Positions 21,825-29,919 of a DNA stretch of 29,919 nucleotides are shown here, piece after piece. Both the position numbers and the translations under genes were made by a program. Below the pieces are notes generated by a model. That model did no database searches. It was given only the letters and a program-made list of their open reading frames with translations, and had not been told where the DNA came from. The stretch is from Gonium pectorale (Eukaryota; Chlorophyta; Chlorophyceae; Chlamydomonadales; Volvocaceae). The stretch spans positions 10,242 through 40,160 of the forward strand of contig LSYV01000083.1 of NCBI GenBank assembly GCA_001584585.1. The letters are read 5' to 3'. The stretch's first letter is position 1. Every line of letters starts with the position of its first letter.

Positions 21825-23076
21825 CACACCATGGCTGCCCGCAGTGCGGCAAGGGCCGCACGTCCTCAAAGTTGAGCTGTAAGAGCGACATACCAGCGGA
21901 TATTCCTTTATACTGCACGTACAGCAAGGATGCTCCTAGTCCCGCGCCAGAGCAAACAAAAGCGGGCGGCACCTCCAGTGACTGATGCGCACCGCAAAGG
22001 TACGCATGGCATCGCACGCAACGGCTCCATGCGACGATAATGGCATTTGCAAGGCATACTTACATACACGCAGCTCACGCCTACAAGCCCGCACGCTCCT
22101 ACGTACGCTCACGGGTTCGGTTGGGCCCCTTACCCCGCACAAATGCACACGCACCGCCCCAAGACATGTCACATCCTCGCATCGGCAGCAAGCTGCTGTT
22201 TCTATACATCCTCCCCATGTCCCCAATGTCACGCGTCACGCTGCAACAAAATACAAGCGAATCTTTCCAACGATCCACGGGCCAGGCTAGGCCAGAAGTG
22301 CCACGCAGGAAAAGGTCCCAATGCAGGAGTCAAGCAGCGGAGGACCGCAGGGCTCCACGAAGCACACGGCATACAGCCCAGAGTCACAGCTGTGAGGGGT
22401 CATGCGGGTCACGGCGCTACCATCGGTGGCACATGCGGGCCTGCCTTACTTATCAGGGGAAGGGAACGAGTGCGTGGGGAGGACGGACACGCACGAGTGG
22501 CTCCTCGCGTTCATCCGGGCGCCCTCCTTCACCACCCCACGCGTCGACCGATCAAAAGCCCTCCAACGCTGTATGGATTAGACCCACTGCTCCCGCTCGT
22601 GCCTGCCGGTTGCTGTTGCAGGGCGAGCCCAGCAGCGGCATCAACCTGGTTATGATGGCGGCCGTGGAAAAGTGGGGAGGGAGCGAGCGGGGCAGGGGCA
22701 GGGGCAGGGGCCCCGGTAAGGAGCGGCAGGCTCCGAAGCCCACCCTACTGGCCCGCCACCCCCACCCAACCCACATGCACACAGCCGGTCATCAATTTCG
22801 CGCCTACGCTCGTGGTATGCGTTTTCCTTTCCAACGCACAGCCCGCAAAGGATGCATAGCAGCTGCCGGAAACCGGGTTGGTCACACGCCTTCGCGAGGG
22901 TTCCGGGTTGTCGAGCTTTCCACTCACGGTGCCCCCGCCTTCGGCTCTTCTGCGCAATGCCTATTTTCTGTCACGTCACGTACCTTGCAGCTTGCAGGGC
23001 GGGCAGGTCCGACACGGCCCGCGCACCTTTGGTCCGCTGGTGCCTCCGCAGGCATGACAGCCCCATGGAGCAAGGG

Positions 23077-23128
23077 GCAGATCCACGGTGCAGATCCAGG
23101 GGCCAGATCCAGGGAGCAGATCCACGGC
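23077..23128. repeat. Four 13-bp tandem repeats
   Basis: Units at 23077-23089, 23090-23102, 23103-23115 and 23116-23128 share the core CAGATCCA followed by [CG]GG. Units differ at one to three positions. The array is followed closely by a GC-rich stretch and two small ATG-initiated frames. Confidence 0.9.
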
Positions 23129-23722
23129 CACGCAGGGGCGGGGCGGCCGCGATGGAGGGCGATGCGGGAGTTAGAGGTGGGCGAGGCAGCTCCGTTTGCA
23201 CCCCGCCTGGGCAGCGGCTGCAGCGAAGCGGGCACAGGAGCTGCGGCCCCACGTCGCTCGAGTGGCTGTGCAGCAGGTAGCTCATAAACAAACAAGCAAT
23301 CAAGCGCTGCAAGCTGTACAAGCTGGTGCGTGTGCAGGCGCTTCTGATCGTGGAGAAGCCTGGAGCGTGTGAGCAGCCACTGCCATGCCACTGCCATGGG
23401 GTTCGGGTTCGGGTTGCGGGCTTCTGCTAGGGGAGGGGGGTGGTTTGCTGCCTGTGCTCCACGGGTCCTTTCGGTCTGTTTCTCTCTTGTCCTGGTGGTC
23501 AGCGTCTCCTTTCCTTTCTTATAAATCGAAGCTCAGGAAAAGTCGAATTGCCTTCCTGTTCTGTGGTCTTTAGATGCAGGGTTCCTTCTCTTCTTGTGTG
23601 TGCCGTCGGTGTTTGGTCTTGGCCGCCGTGGTGCGCTGTAGTTAGGGCAGGGTTTCGGTGGTTGCTACGGGAGGGCTGCATGTCCCTCCCCTTGTCTGCG
23701 CCCTTCTCGCCTCTCCGCCTGT

Positions 23723-24342
23723 AACCTTTCCACAGAAAAAGAAATGCCATGCCCACCCCATCATAGACTCCCGCAGGGGGTCGATTGCGTCCGGTGGTAA
23801 GGCCGCGTGGGCAATGCGACTCAGCAGCGTGCGTTTTACTGCGTTCAGGCTGGTTGCTTGAGCCGCGGGCGTTCAGTGTGCTTTTGCAAGATGGAAGACG
23901 ACGGCCGCGTTCTTCAGGTAGGTACAGAGAGTTGCAGGGGTTGCATAGAAAGCACTTCCGCTGGGTCCCTCGGAAGCATACGGTGCGGCGGCGGCGTTGG
24001 CCATGCCACGGCTGATGAAGGGGCTGGGGTGGAGCGCGCGGCGGGTAACTTCAGGCAGACCCATGGGTCGATAGGCAGGTTATGCGCACGGCGCACTGGG
24101 AGTGCGTGCGTGGCGCGCGCCGGGTCTGGTTGCTTCGCAACCTTGCACCCGGTTGCCGCACCATCTGGTCCAAAGCGACGTGTGCGCGTCACGGGCCACG
24201 GTATACCCCCTGCCTGCTGGTGGTAACTCCACGACAGGAGAGTAGTACATCGGAGCCAACCGCCCAGCTAGAGCGATGCACGGCGTGCACGGGTGTGCGC
24301 TCCATTGGCGAGGGCCTCACCAACCTTTCCACAGAAAAAGAA
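23723..24342. repeat. 21-bp perfect direct repeat pair
   Basis: A 21-bp word (AACCTTTCCACAG followed by AAAAAGAA) occurs at 23723-23743 and identically at 24322-24342, about 600 bp apart. Each copy contains a pyrimidine tract ending in CAG, as a 3' splice site would. Flanks beyond the repeat do not match. Confidence 0.9.
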
Positions 24343-24585
24343 CCTTCATCTGCCCTTTTTCCTTGCTCATCCAGAGGACTGTCACGGGTTCCCATGTGGG
24401 TGTCACGGGCGCGAAGGAAGCGGCCCGCAACAAGCAAGGCTCTGGCTGCCGAATAGTTTAACCAACCCTACAATCTTCTCTCTTATCGTGGCCCGCATCT
24501 CCTCCACACTAAGCACACAAAATACACCACCAGCAGGGCGCTCGGTCTACCGGTATCCGCCGCTAACACCTGAAGGGAGGCCGCC

Positions 24586-24807
24586 ATGTTTGGGACTCAA
24601 AACAAGACGTGCCCCTTCTGCCACCGGCGGCTCCCGGCCTTCATGTACATCTTCTGCTCCAACGAGTGCCAGCGCTGCTGGCACCGGGCCAACGGCAGCG
24701 CGCCCAGCGGAATGAGCCGCTCCGAGTTCGTGGCGCTGTGCCGGAAGCAGAAGGACTGGCTGGACGAGCACGAGCGCAAGGTCCGGTCCGGCGAGTGGCG
24801 CGGATAG
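24586..24807 (+). CDS. Small FCS-type zinc-finger protein, 73 aa
   Basis: A single-exon frame with a good start context (GCCGCCATG) and GC-rich algal codon use. Residues 9-28 hold a CPFC pair, then FCS and NEC, giving C-x2-C-x11-C-x3-C with the FCS triplet typical of FCS-like (FLZ), MYM and TRASH treble-clef zinc fingers; a C-W-H follows two residues later. The spacing between the first and second cysteine pairs is shorter than I expect for plant FLZ domains, so assignment to that exact family is unproven. The remainder (about 40-73) is charged and helix-like (SEFVALCRKQKDWLDEHERK). There is no signal peptide or membrane segment. Such modules usually bind proteins. The gene could have upstream exons, but the frame just upstream does not join simply to a good acceptor. 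No other function is proposed. Confidence 0.65.
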   Translation: MFGTQNKTCPFCHRRLPAFMYIFCSNECQRCWHRANGSAPSGMSRSEFVALCRKQKDWLDEHERKVRSGEWRG

Positions 24808-25618
24808 GGCGCAGATGACGCAGCGGCAACGAACAGTGCAGAGGCGCGTGTGGCGAGGTGCTTGCGGGCTTTAAGTGCGTGTGGTCGTCAGCAGAGGGGC
24901 CCCTGCCCTGTCCGGGTGCGTGTAGCTTCGTTCTCTCTTGCCTTCGTGCGCGACGGTACGTCCTTGTGCCGCCGGAATCCGTCCCTACCTAGGTGGGCGT
25001 ATGCGTGCCTCCGGGTGCCGGCGTATCTGTTCGTGCTAAATAACACACGTCAGTAGTGCGAACCGCATCCCGGGAAGGGCGCGGGTGGTTGCCGCTGGTG
25101 TTACCCTTCGTTCGTAAACCTCCTTTGAGCTTTGCGAACATGGCGCTGAGGACTGTCTGACTGTTCGTAAGTGGGGTTTCAGGTGCGGCAGGCCCGTCCT
25201 GACGGATCCAGGGCTGCAACACGCACCGGCGGTTGCCTTGCACGGCAGGCACGCGGCCTGCGGTCGCTTTCCACCTTATTGGTCGGATCAGAGCTACGAG
25301 CGGGTGTGTAGCTGCCAGCGGGAGAGCGGGGAGGCCTCGGCGCCGTACATGTGTGAGCGCCGGTAGTTGGGTCTCTAGCAGTGTGCCGGAAGCAATGATT
25401 GTGAAGGGACATACACGGAGCGCGAATTGAAGCCTGGCGCGTGTCACCCGCGTGAGTTTGCTGAAGGTGCTAGTCGTAGGCTCCAAGTTGTGGTTGTCAC
25501 TTGCACCCATCTGTGCCGGGTAACTCCGTTGACGGCATGGATGTGTAGATGTACGTATTCTGTCCCTTGGCACGTACGGCGGCCTTGCAGATGGCATGCG
25601 ATTGAAGGGGCCTTTGGA

Positions 25619-25623
25619 TGTAA
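25619..25623 (+). terminator. Candidate TGTAA polyadenylation signal of the zinc-finger gene
   Basis: This is the first TGTAA I found on the plus strand after the stop at 24807, about 810 bases downstream. It would place the hairpin at 25695-25788 just beyond the transcript end. Confidence 0.25.
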
Positions 25624-25694
25624 CGCCGCTGACTTCAGCGCATCGTGTCGCTGCGGCCACTCGACAAGAAAATTGCAGGCGGCCGCGGCAACCT

Positions 25695-25788
25695 GCGGCA
25701 ATCTGAGGCGCCTGCATGCAGCTGCAGGCTGTCCGCTGCCTTGCACAACAGGCCTTAACCTGCAGCTGCAGGCGCCGCAGATTGCCGC
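25695..25788. repeat. Imperfect inverted repeat (about 30-bp stem, 30-nt loop)
   Basis: The left arm 25695-25728 begins GCGGCAATCTGAGGCGCC. The right arm 25759-25788 is its reverse complement with one mismatch and a 4-base bulge in the left arm. The loop is 25729-25758. Transcription from either strand would give a stable hairpin. The size resembles a small-RNA precursor or the arms of a tiny foldback element. Confidence 0.85.
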
Positions 25789-26578
25789 AGCTGCCGCCGT
25801 GTGAGGCTCGGTCCCTCCCCAGCTAGCAACCCCAAAGGGCCGCACGCCTCCAGCGCCCTGCATACATGCCCCCAGTGCCGGATTGGCCAGCATCCGGCCG
25901 GCAGTCCCGGCACCGCCGTACCGCGGTTCCCATGGACGGCGAGGCGGGAATGGGAGCGAAGGGGGGAGGGGATCAAAACGGTGGCCACAAAGCCACGGGT
26001 CCGAGAGCCCACGTACCCATGCCGTAAGCCGTCCAACGACCTCGCCGCGATGCCAACTGACGCCCACGCCGCCGCTACCACCATCCAACTTCAATCGCCA
26101 TCGACATCGGTGCCAAGACTGCCCACGAATCTCTCCCTCATTCTGTGCAGGTTTCTGTTTTTAAAAACACCGTCGCCATTCGCACCGCTGAAGATGCCTT
26201 AACGCATCCGCCTCCTCCTATGCCTCCGACCCACCCGCTTGGGAGGGCCACCTGCATTCATCCCCCATCAAACCAGCCATCCCCTGCCCCCTCTACCCGT
26301 CTTCCCGCGCGCCATCTTCCCATCGTCCATGCCCCCCCCGGCTTTGACGGACGTGCAACCTGTAAACCCGCCCACACACCCACACACCCATGTGCAGGGC
26401 TGCACCCACCCAACCCCGGGCGCCGAGCCGCTGACCCAGCGCATGTAAGGCTGAGGACCGGCCACCGGCGTTGAAGACCCCGTGCAAGGCTGGGGATTCT
26501 TCTTGTTTGGGCCCAAAGGTGGCCCGTGCCAGTTCCCGGCGCCGCCCTTGCCCTTTATGGGGTCCGTTTTGCTAGCTT

Positions 26579-26604
26579 GGGCCGTTGGCCGTTGGCCGTT
26601 GGCC
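26579..26604. repeat. (GTTGGCC)3 tandem repeat
   Basis: Three copies of a 7-bp unit preceded by GGGCC and followed by AGGG. A short simple repeat in non-coding DNA. Confidence 0.85.
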
Positions 26605-26873
26605 AGGGTACTTGACGTCTTCAACACGTCTGTGCTGCAGTTGCTGGGCAGCACACGGCCACGGGCCCGCACCCGCCACGGGCCTCGCCCGCCACCAGCC
26701 GGTCAGTGCCCCACCAGCACGCGCACCCAAGTCCGCCATGGCCAGAGGGGGGGGCCGCGGCGGGCAGGACCAGCATTGCCTGGCGCGGCCTGTGGACGGA
26801 CGCCTGCTCCTCTGGTCCTGCTCGGGAGGGGTTCGTCGGGCGCAGCCAGGATGCCCTTTCTCGGCGGGGCGCT

Positions 26874-26878
26874 TTACA
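26874..26878 (-). terminator. Candidate TGTAA polyadenylation signal of the helicase gene
   Basis: TTACA on the plus strand reads TGTAA on the minus strand, about 475 bases beyond the stop at 27353. I saw no copy nearer to the stop. Confidence 0.4.
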
Positions 26879-27352
26879 ACAGGACGCGCGCACGGCGCTC
26901 GCCTTCACCACCGCGGTGCTCCCGGCCTGCATGCCAGTTATGGGTCCAGCCTCCAGCGCCATCGCACCGTACGGAATGCACGCCCGGGGGGAGGGGCGCG
27001 GCGTGGGCGCGGTGGCACAGCCCCCCCACGCCGGAACCCCTCCCCCCATCACTCCACTCCACCTGCCGGGCTCATCGACCCGCGGCCTCCCCCTGGCTCC
27101 ACACCCGCCGTGCATTATGCGCCACACGAGCGAGCCGCTGTGCGACCCCTCGGCCCTCGGCCCTCGGCGCTAGGAGTGGAGGGGAGTGGCTGGCCTGGGC
27201 CCCACCACCCGGCAGACCGGCGGCGCGGGGGATCGCCGCGGGCGCGCCCTCCGCCTCAGCACCTCACGTCCGCACGCAGCACCCCCCCCCTCACGGCCCA
27301 ACCCCAGGGCTGAGCCTCCCCCCCTGGGCCCGACGCAAGCCCCCCGGCCGCC

Positions 27353-29919
27353 TCATCGCGCGCCCTTGTTCTGCTTTTGCTGCAGCTTGATCTTCTTCTT
27401 TTTATTCTTGCGCGCCTTCTTGTCGATGTACGATTGGAGCGCGCCGCGCGGCTGCGCCAGAGCCGACAGCGGCCCGCCGCGCCGCGCGCCCGGGCCGCCC
27501 TGCCCATGGCCGCCCTTGCCCTTCGCCGCCGGCTCGCCGCCCCCGCCGCCCCCACCTCTCCCCGCGGCATCCCCGGCCCCAGCGCCACCCCGGCTGCCCG
27601 GGCCCGCACCCGCGCGGCCCCCGCTCCCGCCTCCCACGCCGTCGGCCCCCTCGTCCTCGCCGTCAGACGCCCCGCCCTCGCCGCCGCTCGACGGCTCGCT
27701 GTCCGGTGACCCGTGGGTCGGTCCGGCGCCCGCCTCCTCGTCCGGCTCCGGTTCCGAGTCCGACGCCAGCCCGAGGGCCTTGTCGTACTGGTGCTGGGTG
27801 ATCTTGCCCTTCTTGAGCTTCTTCAGCAGGCTGGGGGGGACAGGTTGCGCGGGGGTCAGAGACAGAGAAAGGCGGTCTCACTAGGGAGGGTGGCGCGGGG
27901 GAGGGCGGGGTAAGGGAGACGAGAGAGGTTGAGGGCGAGGCTTAGCGGAGCAGCGCATAACCTGAGGCGGGCGGCTGGGCGCACAGTGGTGTACAGATAC
28001 AGATATTGATTACAGGCTCCCTAGAGAATGTGGGGCACGCAAGCGACCGCGCTCTCGGCGACAGGCCCCACCGGCTGTGGGCCGCCAGACAAACTGCCGC
28101 CAGTCTCTACACCGCGTCACCGCGTCTGCCGGGTCCGCCTGACTCGCCCACCGCATTACCGACGCCGCCGCACACCCTCAGTACGCCACGCCGCCTGCCA
28201 GGCGCCCCCGTCGCCCCGTCACCCCCGCACGCCCCTGCTCCCACACATGTTCAGCCCCCTCGGTGGCTGGCCTCTCACCCTCAACCCCCGTGTCCCCCGA
28301 CCCCAACCCCCTCCCCCCCACGCACCTCCCCCCCTCCCACGGACTGAACACCCCCCCCTCCCACGCATACACACACGTATAAGTATACAAGCACACCGAC
28401 CGCCCGGCCGCCCCACCTGTACTCCCGGTTGAGTGCGTCCGTCTCGTCGATCGCCTGCAGCTGCCGCCGCTTGGCCGCGGGCAGCCGAGCATCGGCCGCC
28501 TCGGGCGCAGAGGGGGCCGCCTTGCGCTTCGGGGCGGCGGCGGCGGCGCCTCCGCCGCGCGCCTCCGCCTCGGCCTTCCGCTGCTGCAGCACCTGCCGGC
28601 AGAATGGGGGAGGGGGGGGTAATGAAGAAGGGAAACGGGGGAGGGGGAGGGGGTGCGGCAGCCGGACCGGGAGGGGTGCGCGTTGGGATGCGGACAGCGT
28701 GTGAAAGAGCAAATGCAGTGGAAGCAAGCATATCAGCAAGTGAGCAGTCAAGCCAGCCGGCAGCCCGATCAATGCCCGACACAAACCCAGAAACAATCGG
28801 GCTCGCCGGGCTCAACCTGCACCTCTCTACTAAACTCTCCAACCCTCCACCCAACACTCAACACCCACAAGCAAGCACATACCGTACATGTGCGCACGCA
28901 CCCCGCAGCCCAACAGCGCTCCACCACCCCTCGCCTCCTTCCTCCCATCGGCTTATAAACCCGTGCAGACCACCGGCTCAGTGGTTCATACATGCGCATG
29001 ACCACCAGAGGAGGATGGCGGCGCTTCGCGCTAACGCCTGGACGGACCACCTCCTCCGCCCCTCAGCTCTCTTTGTTTCGACGGTCGTAAGAGGCATGCG
29101 CCCCCCCAGGCTTACCTACTGAGAGTGCCTTCCAAACCCACTGGCACCCTCGTCGGTCATCGCTCAGCTTGCCCTCCGACTGAGTAACCTCCCTCCTCCC
29201 CGGCCCCCTCATCTCCCCCACCTTCTGCCGCTGCTTCTCCCGCGCCTTGTCCCGGTAGGGCACGCTGGCCGGGTCGACGGCCGAGGGCGAGAACTCCGCC
29301 GCGCCCAGCGGCCGCTTCAGGTCGGGCATTCGCGGCAGGCGCAGCAGGCCCAGGCCCGTGGCCAGGCGCCCGATGTTGAGCTCCTGTGCGGGGGTGGGTT
29401 GGGTGGGTTGGGTGGGTGGGTGGGGTGGGTGGGGTGGGTGGGAGGCGGGGGATTGGGGGGAGGGTGCGGGGGAGGGGTTCCCAAAGCAAACGAAAGAGGG
29501 GGAGGGCGTGGGCTGGAGGACACGAGTTTCGCGTGGACGGGATGTGACGTGATGGCATGGAGCAGCATCGCTCGCACCGAGCCGGTCCTGCGGGGTTGGC
29601 ATACGATCCGAGCGGTGTGATATCGATGCGATACGCGACAGTTCGCTCATACATTTCCGTCGGTGTATGGTGGAGCCGGACCCCGGACGCGAGGGCACAG
29701 AACCCAGGCAGGGGACGCACCGCCTCACCTGCAGCCTGAATATGAACTTGCAGTGGTGCTCCTTGTAGCCGCGAACGTACGTCACAAAGGCCCGTGTGGC
29801 CTTATCCATCACGTCGCGGTCCGTCTCGGCGGCGCGGCGCAGCGCAGCCAGCACGTCGCCGCTGGCGGTGCTGGCGGCCGCGCCGGCGAGGCGGTGCCAG
29901 CGGCGCCCGCCGCGGCGCC
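27353..29919 (-). CDS. DEAD-box RNA helicase, DDX55/Spb4 type, 3' part (C-terminal about 334 aa)
   Basis: Spb4/DDX55 is a nucleolar ATP-dependent RNA helicase needed for 27S pre-rRNA processing and 60S subunit assembly. Only the C-terminal third is in the window; the helicase core lies off the right edge. Exons, high to low: 29919(edge)-29729, 29383-29222, 28592-28417, 27830-27353, with all phases joining. The first two exons carry the C-terminal extension (DUF4217) typical of this branch: DRDVMDKATRAFVTYVRGYK, EHHCKFIFRLQ, then ELNIGRLATGLGLLRLPRMP and PYRDKAREKQRQK. Exon three is Ala/Lys-rich with a likely nuclear signal (PKRKAA, AAKRRQ). The last exon has LLKKLKKGKIT, as in DDX55 tails, then an acidic Ser/Glu/Asp stretch, a long Gly/Ala-rich segment, and a very basic end (KKARKNKKKKIK). 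The Gly-rich insert is larger than I expect in animal DDX55. Most donors are GTGGGG or GTGAGG. Confidence 0.93.
29391..29453. repeat. G-rich (GGGTGGGT)n tract in a helicase intron
   Basis: A run of GGGTTGGGTGGGT-type units lies immediately next to the acceptor of the second visible helicase exon. On the gene's own strand it is a C-rich polypyrimidine-like tract. The plus strand has many GGG runs spaced by single T bases and could form G-quadruplexes. Confidence 0.85.

Larger units (their letters stand above)
21010..24585. other. Intergenic region with 5' flank of the GON4L-like gene and scattered repeats
   Basis: The part next to 21010 must contain the 5' UTR and promoter of the minus-strand GON4L-like gene, including a GGTGCC hexamer array. 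The part next to 24585 must contain the promoter of the small zinc-finger gene, so the two genes are divergent. Exon-like pieces at 22622-22671 (+) and 23891-23917 (+), and small ORFs starting at 23153 and 23162 (+), could not be joined into a gene. About 23440-23740 is more T-rich than the rest. I see no recognisable protein domain here. Confidence 0.5.
24808..27352. other. Convergent intergenic region, no supported gene
   Basis: The region lies between the end of the zinc-finger gene (+) and the end of the helicase gene (-), and probably holds their 3' UTRs. Frames at 26482-27390 (+) are Pro/Arg/Ala-rich and show no domain. A strong inverted repeat (25695-25788) and a 7-bp tandem repeat (26579-26604) are the notable structures. 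Confidence 0.55.

Noticed and set aside
21457..22017. Minus-strand frame of 186 codons with a cysteine-rich stretch (LNFEDVRPLPHCG).
   Set aside because: No recognisable domain, mixed codon use, and the Cys pattern arises from a direct repeat around the hairpin at 21802-21824. Kept only as a remote possibility.
22040..23287. Plus-strand frame of 415 codons.
   Set aside because: Unusual Arg/His/Ser-rich composition without domains; it crosses a clear splice acceptor and a tandem repeat array.
26482..27390. Plus-strand frame of 302 codons.
   Set aside because: Pro/Arg/Ala-rich and without motifs; it also runs antisense into the 3' end of the helicase gene.

Overview
The window looks like nuclear DNA of a chlorophyte green alga of the Chlamydomonas/Volvox type. 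The evidence is very GC-rich coding sequence, many short exons with G-rich splice donors (GTGAGC, GTGCGT, GTGGGT), candidate TGTAA polyadenylation motifs, long untranslated flanks, simple repeats such as a 95-bp (CA)n tract inside an intron, and Ala/Gly/Pro/Gln-rich low-complexity protein. I cannot name the species. Nothing bacterial, viral or CRISPR-like was seen.

Layout. Bases 1-3648 hold no gene I can support, only small repeats and a cluster of palindromic GC-rich modules (about 2800-3290). Bases 3649-7412 (+) are a complete eight-exon gene for a secretory-pathway glycosyltransferase of the CAP10/GT90 (POGLUT-like) family, 391 aa. Its tail-to-tail neighbour is a very large minus-strand gene, 21009 down to 9686. 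It has about eleven exons and codes for about 3,070 aa. I identify it as a GON-4-like (GON4L) SANT/Myb chromatin protein. Bases 21010-24585 are mostly gene-free, with several small repeats and a few exon-like fragments. A 73-aa cysteine-rich protein with an FCS-type zinc-finger pattern lies at 24586-24807 (+). Bases 24808-27352 have no supported gene but contain a strong imperfect inverted repeat at 25695-25788. From 27353 to the right edge (-) is the 3' part of a DEAD-box RNA helicase gene of the DDX55/Spb4 type, its 5' part lying outside the window.

The genes do not form an operon or pathway. They are ordinary eukaryotic genes in ER/Golgi glycosylation, transcriptional regulation and large-subunit ribosome assembly. 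I rebuilt exon structures by hand from open frame, splice consensus, phase continuity and family motifs. Every junction is phase-consistent except the first intron of the GON4L-like gene, where more than one solution exists. I found no convincing undescribed system. The most useful leads are the very large final exon of the GON4L-like protein, the hairpin at 25695-25788, the compact FCS zinc-finger protein, and a 21-bp direct repeat that looks like a 3' splice site.
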